From Paenibacillus sp. FSL R7-0273 (lineage in GTDB: Bacteria > Bacillota > Bacilli > Paenibacillales > Paenibacillaceae): a stretch of 64,000 nt of DNA. The stretch spans positions 2,801,501 to 2,865,500 of the forward strand of contig NZ_CP009283.1 of assembly GCF_000758625.1 (NCBI RefSeq), written 5' to 3'. The notes beneath the pieces were generated by a model. It had not been told where the DNA came from, made no database searches, and worked only from the letters and a program-made list of their open reading frames with translations. The position numbers were made by a program, and so were the translations under genes. Of the stretch, positions 33,851 to 42,983 are shown piece by piece (position 1 is the first letter of the stretch; each line of letters starts with the position of its first letter).

Positions 33851-35372
33851 GTCTTCACTGATTCTGGCCGATCAGGCGGTGCGGAATGCAGGAGCGCCTG
33901 CCGGGCTTCCGTTGAACCCGTCCTACTATGTACGTGACACTGAGAATAGAAGGACAACGGTATTGGAAGCAGAGTCCTTCAGCTTATTGAGAGAGCTGAT
34001 CCTGCCTTTGCAATACGATGAGCTGCTAAACCGCTACGGGGAGAACGAAGAGGAGCTTCAGGCAGTTTTAGACTGGCTGACTGCCCAGGATTTCTTATTA
34101 TTGAATGACGGGCCGGCTTCCGGGCAGGCGAGGCTGCTCACTGGCAGCTCCGAAGAGCGTCTAAAGGGAATACCGCTGATTCCCCGGACCATTATGTTCA
34201 ACTGTACCCCTAAATGTAATTTGCGCTGCAAGCACTGCATTGTATCTGACAAGCATTATAAGCAGCAGGATATTCTGCGGTTCGAGGATATACAAGCTTT
34301 CCTGGACGAAGCAGATGCCTGCGGTGTGGAGAATATAGTGCTGTCAGGCGGAGAGCCTTTGCTGTGGCAATCGATCTATACCGTTATTGAGGATTCTTTG
34401 AATAGAAGCTACACGGTAATTCTATATACCAACGGCATGCTCATCAATGAGAAGTGGCTGACCTTGTTCCGGAGCATACAGGAGCAAAAACCCGGCGGCT
34501 TAAAGCTGCATGTTTCCCTGGATGGAGGAACTCCGTTAACACATGACGGTGTCCGGGGCGTCACTGGAAGCTTTAACCGGATCATCGGCTCACTGGAGCA
34601 GCTTAACGGCCGGGGAATACCTGTTGCTGCCGTTGAAAGTATGGCTACAGCGGAGCTGTATCCTGAACTGGATTCGTTAATCACCATTTGCCGCGAGAAT
34701 GGCGTCGGGAGTCTGTATCTGCACCCCGTATTCAACTTTGACCGGAATCCGCAAATACAAGAGCTGGAGCTGGAGTGGGACAGCCGGCTCCGTTACTTGC
34801 ATAGAGTCAGCGAGCTTTCCGGCCTGGAGCTTGGAGTCGAGCTACATTACAGCGACCCCTATTTTCCCGCGGGACTCTTTCAAGAGAAGCCCTCCATAGC
34901 CCGGAAGAACGCCGAAGCTTTCTTAAACGGCATTCTCAGCGGAAACCGCATGGAGAGCGGCAATTATGATGTTGTTAAAAGGGATAAGAATGTCTTAACG
35001 AATTGTGATGGCGGTGTGAGCCAGATGTTTGTTGATTACAACGGGGATGTGTATCCTTGCATGATTTATGCGAATTCGGCCCGTCCTGTTGATCACTGCG
35101 GAAATGTTACCCGGAATTCGCTGCTTGAAGTCTGGAATTCCGAGGGGATGAACCGGGTAAGAAAAGTAATGAACCGCAATGAGCTGACGGTCTGCAGCCA
35201 ATGTGAACATTTTGACCAATGCGGGCCGACTGTCAAGAAGTGCAGAATCGCTTCTGAGATTGCTTTGGGTGATTTTTTCGGGCCATCCTATTTATGTGTA
35301 AGATATGCTGCGCAGCTGGGAATCGCCCCTGAATTGCTTACTTCCTACCGGCAAGAGCTTCTTAATAAGTAG
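33831..35372 (+). CDS. SPASM radical SAM peptide maturase with RRE-like N-terminus
   Basis: A 513-residue enzyme. The start at 33831 follows AAGGAGACC; a longer frame from 33807 lacks a ribosome site. Residues about 1-95 look like a PqqD-like RiPP recognition domain (YYVRDTENRRTTVLEAESFS, YDELLNRYGENEEELQAVLDWL). The radical SAM motif is C129, C133, C136 in CNLRCKHC, followed by NIVLSGGEPLLW. The C-terminal SPASM region is rich in cysteines (NCDGGVSQMFVDYNGDVYPC, CSQCEHFDQCGPTVKKC) and can bind two auxiliary Fe-S clusters. Such enzymes form thioether, ether or C-C crosslinks in peptides such as sactipeptides and ranthipeptides. The single core Cys of the precursor is a possible site. This gene is the strongest evidence that the cluster makes a peptide product. 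Confidence 0.88.
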   Translation: MRVYQAKSSLILADQAVRNAGAPAGLPLNPSYYVRDTENRRTTVLEAESFSLLRELILPLQYDELLNRYGENEEELQAVLDWLTAQDFLLLNDGPASGQARLLTGSSEERLKGIPLIPRTIMFNCTPKCNLRCKHCIVSDKHYKQQDILRFEDIQAFLDEADACGVENIVLSGGEPLLWQSIYTVIEDSLNRSYTVILYTNGMLINEKWLTLFRSIQEQKPGGLKLHVSLDGGTPLTHDGVRGVTGSFNRIIGSLEQLNGRGIPVAAVESMATAELYPELDSLITICRENGVGSLYLHPVFNFDRNPQIQELELEWDSRLRYLHRVSELSGLELGVELHYSDPYFPAGLFQEKPSIARKNAEAFLNGILSGNRMESGNYDVVKRDKNVLTNCDGGVSQMFVDYNGDVYPCMIYANSARPVDHCGNVTRNSLLEVWNSEGMNRVRKVMNRNELTVCSQCEHFDQCGPTVKKCRIASEIALGDFFGPSYLCVRYAAQLGIAPELLTSYRQELLNK

Positions 35373-35858
35373 ATGGGGCCGCCGATGAATGCTGCAAAAG
35401 GAAAGAAGAACGGGCGGCTGTGGAACGGATTCTCTTATCTGTTTATCCGAACGCCGCTAGCGGCCTTGCTGATCATTGCAGGACTATGCGGAGGCTTATA
35501 CATTTGGGCGGACAGCCTCCTTCTGCAACATTATGTAACGGTCAGCGGCTCGGCATCTGTGTCGGGGGAATATATGCTTGTACGCTTAAAGGGGAATTAT
35601 GACAGCTCCTATATTGATATCCGCGATACTGCAAGCTGGTACTTAAGTGCGGACGGAGGACGATATACGGGAACGGTCGTAGCGGTACAGGCTGAAGCGG
35701 GCGGGAGTACTGTCGAGCTTGAAATCAGCCGCAGCCAATGGACCCGGGCCAATACAGAATCCGGTAAGACACTTTCCGGAGAGCAGGTCTTTGTGGAAAT
35801 TCCCCAGGGGCAACGAAGCTTGTGGTTCAAAATGATTTATAAGGGAGAACGCCTATGA
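35373..35858 (+). CDS. Single-pass membrane protein of the export module (short membrane-fusion-like)
   Basis: A 161-residue protein with a basic N-terminus, one membrane helix (about residues 28-50, PLAALLIIAGLCGGLYIWA) and an extracytoplasmic beta-rich remainder ending GQRSLWFKMIYKGERL. This tail resembles the last beta-barrel part of HlyD-type fusion proteins, but the coiled-coil hairpin and lipoyl domain are missing. It is not confidently assigned. The ATG directly follows the maturase stop; an ATG at 35385, preceded by GGGG, is an alternative start. It overlaps the first exporter gene by 4 bases (ATGA), so a role with the exporters, or as an immunity protein, is likely. Confidence 0.5.
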   Translation: MGPPMNAAKGKKNGRLWNGFSYLFIRTPLAALLIIAGLCGGLYIWADSLLLQHYVTVSGSASVSGEYMLVRLKGNYDSSYIDIRDTASWYLSADGGRYTGTVVAVQAEAGGSTVELEISRSQWTRANTESGKTLSGEQVFVEIPQGQRSLWFKMIYKGERL

Positions 35859-37639
35859 GGAAAACAATGTATACGCAGATGAAACCGCTGTGGCCAATTA
35901 TCCGCCGGTACAGGTGGAGTTTCATCAATTTGTTCATTTGCGTTGTAGTTACTTCTGTCATCGGCATGGTTTATCCCTATATCTTCGGAATGCTTATAGA
36001 TGAAGTGTTCTATCAGAGGAACCTCCAGTTCTTGAAATATATCGTAATTTTGTATGGCGCTGTTTTCGCCGGAGAGCAATGCCTGCATATCTGCTTCAAC
36101 AGTGCCTGGGCTTATCTGGCTACCCGGTTCTCGTTTGATATCCGTAAGAGGCTTTATGATAAGCTGCTGTCACTGCGGCCGGCATTTTTCACTGCAAGCA
36201 AATCCGGTGATCTTATGACTATTATCAACAGGGATACCGAAGAAATTTTGGCCTTCATCCATCTGAACGTTTTTTTTCTTGCAGCTAATATCCTCCGTTT
36301 GCTGACAGCAGTAGCTTTTGTGCTGTATGCAAGCTTCTATTTAGGGCTTCTGATGCTGGTGGCCGTTCCGGCGGTTGTTTTTGTTACGGTAATGTTTAAC
36401 CGCAGATTACGGACCAGACTGACGGAGCAGAGAGAGCAATATGGCACACTGATGAGCTGGTGCTTTGAAATGCTGGCAGGCTTGCAGGATATCAGGCTGC
36501 TGGGAGCCGGAAAGTACAGCTCCAGAACATTTGTACATATGCTGATCCAATATATGCGTGTTAAGAACAGCTCAAGCAAGCTGGAATGGATCTCTGAAAG
36601 AACGATAGGTTTAATCAGCCTCTGCTCTGACCTCGCCTTGTATGTTACGGCATGCTATCTCATTATCCATCAGCAGCTGACGCTCGGCGTTTTTATTGCA
36701 AGTATGGAATACTTCTCCAAGGGTGGTGAGCTGCTGCAAAGAATCAGCGGCGCAAGCCGCAGCATTCAGCGCAATAAAGTGGCGATAGACCGGGTTATCT
36801 CTCTGCTGCAGGAGCCTGAAGAGAATAAGGGATCAGACTTACCCGGTCTGAGGGTAACAAAGGGAAATATCGAATTTGACAACATTTCCTTCAGCTATAA
36901 CCCCGAAACTCCGGTTTTACTGAACCTGAGCCTCGCTCTGGAGGGAGGAACGACGGTGGCTCTTGTAGGCAAAAGCGGAAGCGGGAAGACTACGCTGGCT
37001 TCTCTGCTGCTGGGTCTCTATCAACCCGAATCGGGTGAAATCAGGGTTGACGGAACCCTCATCAGCCGATGCAGCCTGCGATCCCTTCGTCAGGCAGTCA
37101 GCACCAACGCACAGGAAACCTTTCTCTTTGCAGGCACACTGCGCGAAAATTTACTTTGGGGAAGCGTTTATCAGGCGGACAAGGCACTGTGGACTGCTTG
37201 TGAACAGGCATTCATTTCAGAATACATACGGACACTGCCCGAGGGCTTGGACACCTTGATTGAAGGAGACCGCGGACTGAGAATGTCGGAGGGACAAAAG
37301 CAGCGCATATCTCTGGCGCGCTCTTTTTTGCGGCCAGCTCCGATCATTATATACGATGAGGCTACCTCGGCACTCGACGGTGAAGCAGAGAAGGCTGTGC
37401 GGGCCCAATGGAATAACCTTGGCGGGAGCAGGACGGCTATTGTTATTGCCCACCGGCTGTCCACGATATTAAGCGCTGACAAGGTAGCGGTCCTGGATAA
37501 CGGGCGGATCGTTGCTTATGATCATCACTTGCGGCTGTTGTCTGACAGTGAAATCTACCGCCGGCTTTTTTATGAGCAATATGCTGAAAACGGATTGGGG
37601 ATGAATCATGAAGAAACTGCAGCACAGTATCAGGCTTAA
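35855..37639 (+). CDS. ABC half-exporter (TMD-NBD), first of two
   Basis: A 594-residue fused permease-ATPase of the exporter type. Six-helix membrane domain from about residue 20 to 320; NBD from about 340. Walker A is GKSGSGKTT, the signature is the degenerate MSEGQKQR instead of LSGGQ, Walker B is IIIYDEATSALD, and the switch His is in IAHRLS. There is no N-terminal C39 peptidase domain, so it cannot cut the leader. The next gene is a second, different half-exporter overlapping by 32 bases, so the pair probably forms a heterodimer that exports the mature peptide and may give self-protection. Confidence 0.9.
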   Translation: MRKTMYTQMKPLWPIIRRYRWSFINLFICVVVTSVIGMVYPYIFGMLIDEVFYQRNLQFLKYIVILYGAVFAGEQCLHICFNSAWAYLATRFSFDIRKRLYDKLLSLRPAFFTASKSGDLMTIINRDTEEILAFIHLNVFFLAANILRLLTAVAFVLYASFYLGLLMLVAVPAVVFVTVMFNRRLRTRLTEQREQYGTLMSWCFEMLAGLQDIRLLGAGKYSSRTFVHMLIQYMRVKNSSSKLEWISERTIGLISLCSDLALYVTACYLIIHQQLTLGVFIASMEYFSKGGELLQRISGASRSIQRNKVAIDRVISLLQEPEENKGSDLPGLRVTKGNIEFDNISFSYNPETPVLLNLSLALEGGTTVALVGKSGSGKTTLASLLLGLYQPESGEIRVDGTLISRCSLRSLRQAVSTNAQETFLFAGTLRENLLWGSVYQADKALWTACEQAFISEYIRTLPEGLDTLIEGDRGLRMSEGQKQRISLARSFLRPAPIIIYDEATSALDGEAEKAVRAQWNNLGGSRTAIVIAHRLSTILSADKVAVLDNGRIVAYDHHLRLLSDSEIYRRLFYEQYAENGLGMNHEETAAQYQA

Positions 37640-39404
37640 GCTGCATTACATCAAGGCTTTCAAGGCTGAACTGCAGCCCCGCCGTTATGAGCTGGGTATG
37701 CTTGCCGGTTTTAAGGTGCTGCTGCTTGGTTTAGGGCTGGTTTCACCTTTACTGTTCAAGCTCCTGATTGACAGGGTTATCGTTCAGCAGGATTTAAAGG
37801 CGCTTTGGCTGATTTGTTCCGGTTATGCTGCTGTATATATTATGCAGTCTGCCGTCACGGGCGGACAAACCTTTGTAGGCAACAAATTTACGAATCGTGT
37901 GACGTTTGCTGTACGTACAGCTTTATGGGACAGATATCTTAACATGCCGCTCAGTACTTATTGCCAGCTGAACACAGGCGATTTAAAGGGCAGAATAGAC
38001 CAGGATACGGATGCAGTGGACCGTTTGTTCAAGGTGCAGCTGATGGAATACGCCTATAGCTTTGCATACCTGCTGGCGGGTGCTGCCATGATGGCGGTTT
38101 TCAGCTGGAAGCTGGCACTGGTCGCTTTGCTTATGGTGCCTGTCTCCTTCTGGATTACAAGCAAACTTGGTATCCGGGCAAGAGAGGTTTCTACAAGCTA
38201 CCGGCAGATTTACGGGGAGTATGAAGGATGGCTGCAGCAATCCATCCAAAGCTGGCGGGAAATTAAGATCAACCGGATGGAGAAGCGGAGTTCACTCAAA
38301 TTCACGGGGTATTGGCATGCGATGAGCAAAGTGTTTTTTCAAAAAGAAATGTACTGGTTTCTCAACCGTGTCCTTCAGGAGTTCAAGGACCTTTTTATTA
38401 CAAGAATGAATCTGTATTTTCTCGGCGGACTGCTGATCTTCCACGGGGAAATGACGATTGGCGGGCTGCTGGTCTTTATGAAGTATTATGAAATGCTGTT
38501 TACGCAATTAAGAGCCATCAACGATTTTGATATGCAGTTTAACGGCGATGTGCCCGGTCTTGAAAAAATCAGCTCCATGCTGGCAGAAACGCCAGATACG
38601 AAAAATACAACTAGAGTGAAGCCAGCGGCAGATCAGAATCATCTTCCTGTCCTGCAATTTAAAAACGTTTCTTTCTATTATAATGTTGAAGGTTCCGCTG
38701 TGCTGAGGGATATATCCTTTGCTGTTCAACCCGGGGCGAGGATAGCCATTGTCGGCAGGAGCGGCTCCGGTAAAAGCACAATAATCAAATTGATGCTCAG
38801 AATCTGTCAGCCTTTTCATGGCAGCATCCAACTGGGCGGGCGTGAGCTACAGCAGATTGGTGAAGCCGAATTGCGTAAATCCTTCGGTGTCGTCATGCAA
38901 AATCCGGCCATTTTTAATATGTCTATCCTGGAGAATGTCAAGCTGGCCAGGCCGGCTGCCTCAACAGCGGAAATTAAAGAAGCCTGCAGGCTGGCCGAGA
39001 TGGAAGAGTATATCGGAAAGCTGACCCATGGCTATGATACAGTGATCGGAGAAAAGGGGGTACAGCTGTCCGGTGGACAAAAGCAGCGGCTTGCCTTGGC
39101 CAGAGTGCTGCTGTCGGATGCCAAAATCATTATTTTGGACGAAGCGACCTCTATGCTTGATCATATCACTGAGGCAGCCGTTCATCAGACCTTTGCCAAG
39201 CTGCCGTCTGACCGTACCGTAATTATCATTGCCCACCGGCTTTCCTCAGTAATGTACGCGGATGAAATTCTGTTGCTGGACAACGGGCAGATCGCGGATC
39301 AGGGCAAGCATCAGAAACTATGGATGGAGAATACCCTCTACCGGCTGCTGTTTGAAAATGGAGCGGGATCAAGCGGTCCCGTTGTAGCGGCTAACCGGAC
39401 TTAG
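37608..39404 (+). CDS. ABC half-exporter (TMD-NBD), second of two
   Basis: A 598-residue fused permease-ATPase. The membrane domain spans about 30-310. The NBD has Walker A GRSGSGKST, canonical signature LSGGQKQRLALARVLL, Walker B IIILDEATSMLD and switch His in IAHRLSSV. No peptidase domain. The canonical signature here against the degenerate one in its partner fits a heterodimeric exporter with one less active ATP site. It is the last gene of the peptide operon, followed by a terminator. Confidence 0.9.
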   Translation: MKKLQHSIRLKLHYIKAFKAELQPRRYELGMLAGFKVLLLGLGLVSPLLFKLLIDRVIVQQDLKALWLICSGYAAVYIMQSAVTGGQTFVGNKFTNRVTFAVRTALWDRYLNMPLSTYCQLNTGDLKGRIDQDTDAVDRLFKVQLMEYAYSFAYLLAGAAMMAVFSWKLALVALLMVPVSFWITSKLGIRAREVSTSYRQIYGEYEGWLQQSIQSWREIKINRMEKRSSLKFTGYWHAMSKVFFQKEMYWFLNRVLQEFKDLFITRMNLYFLGGLLIFHGEMTIGGLLVFMKYYEMLFTQLRAINDFDMQFNGDVPGLEKISSMLAETPDTKNTTRVKPAADQNHLPVLQFKNVSFYYNVEGSAVLRDISFAVQPGARIAIVGRSGSGKSTIIKLMLRICQPFHGSIQLGGRELQQIGEAELRKSFGVVMQNPAIFNMSILENVKLARPAASTAEIKEACRLAEMEEYIGKLTHGYDTVIGEKGVQLSGGQKQRLALARVLLSDAKIIILDEATSMLDHITEAAVHQTFAKLPSDRTVIIIAHRLSSVMYADEILLLDNGQIADQGKHQKLWMENTLYRLLFENGAGSSGPVVAANRT

Positions 39405-39410
39405 TGACAC

Positions 39411-39438
39411 AGGCAGCTCTGACGGGCTGCTTTTTTTT
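39411..39438 (+). terminator. Terminator of the peptide biosynthetic operon
   Basis: GCAGC (39413-39417) pairs with GCTGC (39426-39430) with flanking G-T pairs, followed by eight Ts. Confidence 0.75.
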
Positions 39439-39566
39439 GTTGTGATGGTTTATTTAAAAAATGAAGGATTTAACTGCATTGCTGTCGAATATACGGTTCG
39501 GATATATGCAGCTGAATTTGTTAATAGTAAATCTGTAAATAAATAATATAGAAGCGAGGAACAGAC

Positions 39567-40031
39567 ATGCCATATACCGTTGATTTTAAAGAGGTGTCAA
39601 CAGCCGGACTGGAGTCATCCCCTGTAGCAGAGGCGCTGGCCGGATTGCGGGCGAATGAAGCACGTTATTTTATGAACAAGTACAAGCATGAATTCACAAC
39701 CGTACCGGCCGGTGAGAGCCAGGAAGACCTTGACTATGTCAACCGGATCTTGAAGACTGAACGTAATATCGAATTTGCCGCCAAGCCGCTGGAAACCTCA
39801 AGCTTTCAGGTAGAAAATATCCGGTTCACCTATGTCTTCTACGAGGATGGCCTTGCTATTAATGTAATGTACACCGTGGATGACCCGAAGAAGCGGGCTT
39901 TCGGCTTCAAGCTGTCCGAGGGGATGGACGTGCCTAAAGAGCTGGAGGAGAAGTTCAAATTTGCAAGGCAGAAATCAAAGCTGGCCGGAACGATCCGCGG
40001 GTCTTTTTTTGTGATCAAAGGAGAGTACTGA
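39567..40031 (+). CDS. Conserved-looking hypothetical protein (154 aa)
   Basis: Not recognised. A soluble, charged protein with no signal peptide or membrane segment. It has a helical first half (ALAGLRANEARYFMNKYKHEF) and a strand-rich middle (FQVENIRFTYVFYEDGLAINVMYTVDD), then basic helices (LEEKFKFARQKSKLAG). A good ribosome site (GCGAGGAACAG) and consistent coding character support a real gene. It stands alone between the peptide operon terminator and the MFS gene's own promoter. Confidence 0.65.
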   Translation: MPYTVDFKEVSTAGLESSPVAEALAGLRANEARYFMNKYKHEFTTVPAGESQEDLDYVNRILKTERNIEFAAKPLETSSFQVENIRFTYVFYEDGLAINVMYTVDDPKKRAFGFKLSEGMDVPKELEEKFKFARQKSKLAGTIRGSFFVIKGEY

Positions 40032-40061
40032 GCAGGGCAGCTTCCACGATTTAACACCGGC

Positions 40062-40090
40062 TTAACATGCTCCATATCTTCACGTGATAT
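40062..40090 (+). promoter_or_regulatory. Putative promoter of the MFS/phosphodiesterase pair
   Basis: TTAACA (40062-40067), a 17-base spacer and TGATAT (40085-40090), 35 bases before the MFS start. Moderate match. Confidence 0.45.
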
Positions 40091-40125
40091 AACAGTAACA
40101 ATACGTTATAAGAGGAGAAGATTAG

Positions 40126-41352
40126 ATGAAGCTGAGCAAAGAGGAGAAATCATGGATTCTGTATGACTGCGGCAATTCGGCGTATTCGATGGCGGTGACG
40201 ACGGCGCTGCTGCCGATTGTGTTCGGCATGTTCAACAATGTGGACAGCAGTATGGATTTGGGCTACTTCAATTCCATCGCCAGTATACTGGTGGCCGTAC
40301 TCAGCCCGATCCTGGGTACGATTGCCGACTACAAGGACCGGAAGAAGCGCTTTTTTATGTTTTTTGCAGCGTTAGGAATTCTGGCTACGGCCTCCCTGGC
40401 GTTCGTCTCCCCGGATAGCGGACAGTGGCAGCTGCTGGTTGCCTTTTACATTTTGTCTGCGATCGGGTTCGCCGGGGCCAATATTTTCTACGACTCCTTC
40501 CTGGTGGATGTTGCCGCGGATGAGCGCATGGACAAGGTGTCAACGAGAGGCTTTGCGTTCGGGTATATTTTTAGCGTAATTCCGTTCGGGATCAGTCTGC
40601 TGCTGATTTTTGTCCTGGGGATGGATAAAGCCATCGGCTACCAGATCGGGTTCATCATTACGGCGCTTTGGTGGGGATTGCTGACAGTGCCGATGATCCG
40701 GGATGTGAAGCAGAAATATTACATTGAACCGGAGCCACAGCCTGTTGCCAAAAGCTTTAAACGCTTAGCTGTCACCTTCGCCAATATCCGCCAGCACAAA
40801 ATCGTGTTCGTCTTCTTGCTAGCCTATTTCTTCTACATTGACGGAGTCGATACGATTATAAAAATGGTAGTACCGTATGCAACCTCCGTGCTTGGTGCCG
40901 ACGCCATGGACACCTTCACGCTGCTGGGGATTCTGCTCATCATTCAGATTATTGCCTTTCCTTGTGCGATTCTTTACGGTAACCTGGCCAAAAAGTACTC
41001 TGCGCGCACCATGATCATCGCCGGTATTTTTACATATATCATTTCCTGTATTGCCGCTTTCTTTATCTCCTCGGTGTGGCATATCTTTGTTCTGGGGGCG
41101 CTGATCGGCTCTGCCCAGGGAGGAATTCAGGCACTCAGCCGGTCCTATTTCGCCAAAATCATTCCGAAGGAGAACTCCAATGAGTTCTTCGGCTTCTATA
41201 ATATTTTCGGTAAATTTGCCGCGATTATCGGGCCTGCCCTGATGGCTCTGACGACTACGCTGACGGGCAATGCGGCCTACAGCATTTTGTCCATTATCCC
41301 GCTGTTTCTGATCGGCTTCTTTATCTTCATCACATTACCTAAGGGGAACTAA
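40126..41352 (+). CDS. MFS transporter, UMF1/Atg22-like family
   Basis: A 408-residue, about 12-helix transporter. The N-terminus SKEEKSWILYDCGNSAYSMA is the hallmark of the UMF1 family, which is related to the yeast vacuolar amino-acid effluxer Atg22. The MFS A-motif appears as GTIADYKDRKKRFF, and FGFYNIFGKFAAIIGPALMA is the conserved second-half block. The substrate of bacterial members is not known. The phosphodiesterase gene starts 2 bases after its stop, so the two are cotranscribed. Confidence 0.88.
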   Translation: MKLSKEEKSWILYDCGNSAYSMAVTTALLPIVFGMFNNVDSSMDLGYFNSIASILVAVLSPILGTIADYKDRKKRFFMFFAALGILATASLAFVSPDSGQWQLLVAFYILSAIGFAGANIFYDSFLVDVAADERMDKVSTRGFAFGYIFSVIPFGISLLLIFVLGMDKAIGYQIGFIITALWWGLLTVPMIRDVKQKYYIEPEPQPVAKSFKRLAVTFANIRQHKIVFVFLLAYFFYIDGVDTIIKMVVPYATSVLGADAMDTFTLLGILLIIQIIAFPCAILYGNLAKKYSARTMIIAGIFTYIISCIAAFFISSVWHIFVLGALIGSAQGGIQALSRSYFAKIIPKENSNEFFGFYNIFGKFAAIIGPALMALTTTLTGNAAYSILSIIPLFLIGFFIFITLPKGN

Positions 41353-41353
41353 T

Positions 41354-42655
41354 ATGGAACCGAACACGGCGCTTACGCCAAAAGCGAAGCATCTGATCGT
41401 CATCTCCTACGATGCCTTTTCGGAGGACAACTGGGAGCTGGCGAGCCGTCAGCCTAATCTGGCTAAATTAATGCAGAGCGGTGCTTACAGCAGCCGTCTG
41501 CACAGCGTATATCCGACGCTTACCTATGTCGTTCATACGACTACCGCTACCGGGGTTTATCCGGCCAGGCACGGGATTCATCACAACAATCCGCTGCAGC
41601 CGTTCGTCCCGGAGGAGGACCAGCACTGGTTCTGGTTCCGCGAGGCGATTAAGGCTCCGACGATCTATGATGCTGTGCGCAAGCAGGGGATGAGCACTGC
41701 AGGATTACTCTGGCCGGTGTCCGGCAAGTCCTCCATTCAATATAATATTCCGGAAATCCGGGCGCTGAAGGGTGAGAATCAGGCGCTCAAGGTGCTCCGC
41801 AGCGGCAGCCCGCTGTACTCGATCCAGATGGAGTTAAGGCACGGAAAGCTCAGGCAGGGGATTCAGCAGCCCTATCTGGATGACTTCACCACAAAGTGTG
41901 CTGCGGATACAATCAGGCGCAAAAAGCCCAACCTGCTGATGCTGCATCTGATCGATCTCGATGATGCCAAGCACCAGTACGGGACAGACAGCGAGGAAGT
42001 GAGGCAGGTTATCCTGCGGATGGACAACAGGCTGGGCGAAATTATGCAGGCTGTCGAGGAGTCCGGGATTAAGGACGATACAGTAATTATGGTGCTCGGG
42101 GATCACGGACAGTTCAATGTGCGGTACAAGGTGCATTTGAACAAGCTGCTGCAGGATAAAGGCCTGATCTATGAAGAGAGCGGCGAAAGGAAATGGCGGG
42201 CATACTTCCAGTGCGGCGGCGGTTCGGCTTACCTGCATATCCGGCCGGGAGATGCTGAGGCGGAGCAGCTGGCTCTTGAAGCTGTAAAAGAGTACATGGA
42301 GGATGCTGCGTCAGGCGTTGAAGAGGTGTATTCGAGAGATAAGCTGGACTCCCTGCATGCCAGTCCGGTCACCAGCTTCATGCTGGAAGCCAGGAAGGGC
42401 TACAGCTTTGACGAAAGTATAGACCAGCCGCTGCTGGTGGATCTGGAGGCACACGGTATCCGTTATGCCACCCATGGCTACTCTCCCGATAAAGACGGCT
42501 ACCGCTGCAACATCGTTGTCTCCGGCAGGCAGATCAGGCATGACTATGCCTTCGGGCCGCTTGAAATGGTTGACATCGCACCGACAATGGGCCGGATTCT
42601 GGGTGTTGAGTTTTCTCACGGCGACGGAAGAGTGCTGGAGGAGATATTTACTTAA
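41354..42655 (+). CDS. Alkaline-phosphatase-superfamily phosphodiesterase (nucleotide pyrophosphatase-like)
   Basis: A 433-residue metal-dependent hydrolase. It starts KHLIVISYDAFSEDNWE (first metal Asp) and has the nucleophile Thr region YPTLTYVVHTTTATGVYPARHGI as in type-I phosphodiesterase/nucleotide pyrophosphatases. Later it has HLIDLDDAKHQYG and VIMVLGDHGQFNV (metal Asp/His) and ATHGYSPDKDG (last His). No signal peptide, so probably cytoplasmic. AAGGGGA precedes the ATG. It is directly downstream of the UMF1 transporter gene. The substrate is unknown. Confidence 0.85.
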   Translation: MEPNTALTPKAKHLIVISYDAFSEDNWELASRQPNLAKLMQSGAYSSRLHSVYPTLTYVVHTTTATGVYPARHGIHHNNPLQPFVPEEDQHWFWFREAIKAPTIYDAVRKQGMSTAGLLWPVSGKSSIQYNIPEIRALKGENQALKVLRSGSPLYSIQMELRHGKLRQGIQQPYLDDFTTKCAADTIRRKKPNLLMLHLIDLDDAKHQYGTDSEEVRQVILRMDNRLGEIMQAVEESGIKDDTVIMVLGDHGQFNVRYKVHLNKLLQDKGLIYEESGERKWRAYFQCGGGSAYLHIRPGDAEAEQLALEAVKEYMEDAASGVEEVYSRDKLDSLHASPVTSFMLEARKGYSFDESIDQPLLVDLEAHGIRYATHGYSPDKDGYRCNIVVSGRQIRHDYAFGPLEMVDIAPTMGRILGVEFSHGDGRVLEEIFT

Positions 42656-42983
42656 GCCACATAAGGAACAGGATACGAAGGTTTGAATGGTTGCAGCCTG
42701 ACGGGATTTAGCCGGCGGGCTGTTTTTGTGCGGAGTGCAGCAGGCGTCTTTATATACGCTTTTACAGGAAATGTTCATTCTATACTATTTACTAAGTCTT
42801 ATAATCCTAACGGCCTGCTGATTCTCTGCGTTACAATGGCAATGTGGCTAAGTGAGCTTAGGAAGAGAATGACCAGGCAAGAATATAATCCATGCTTAGC
42901 CGAATTTGATCGATTGGCTTGTGTGCAGGCCTGCGTTACATTAGGGGTAGCTTTGACGGGACCTACAGAGAGGAAGATTACAA
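42656..42983 (+). other. Intergenic gap before the GH35 gene
   Basis: Contains the phosphodiesterase terminator, a TATAAT at 42800-42805 with no convincing -35, and the GAGAGGAAG ribosome site for the GH35 gene. A 104-codon open frame here (42683-42997) has no ribosome site or protein-like composition and runs into the next gene. Confidence 0.4.
42694..42727 (+). terminator. Terminator after the phosphodiesterase gene
   Basis: CAGCC (42694-42698) with GGCTG (42718-42722), and an inner CGG/CCG pairing with a small internal loop, followed by five Ts. Confidence 0.6.
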
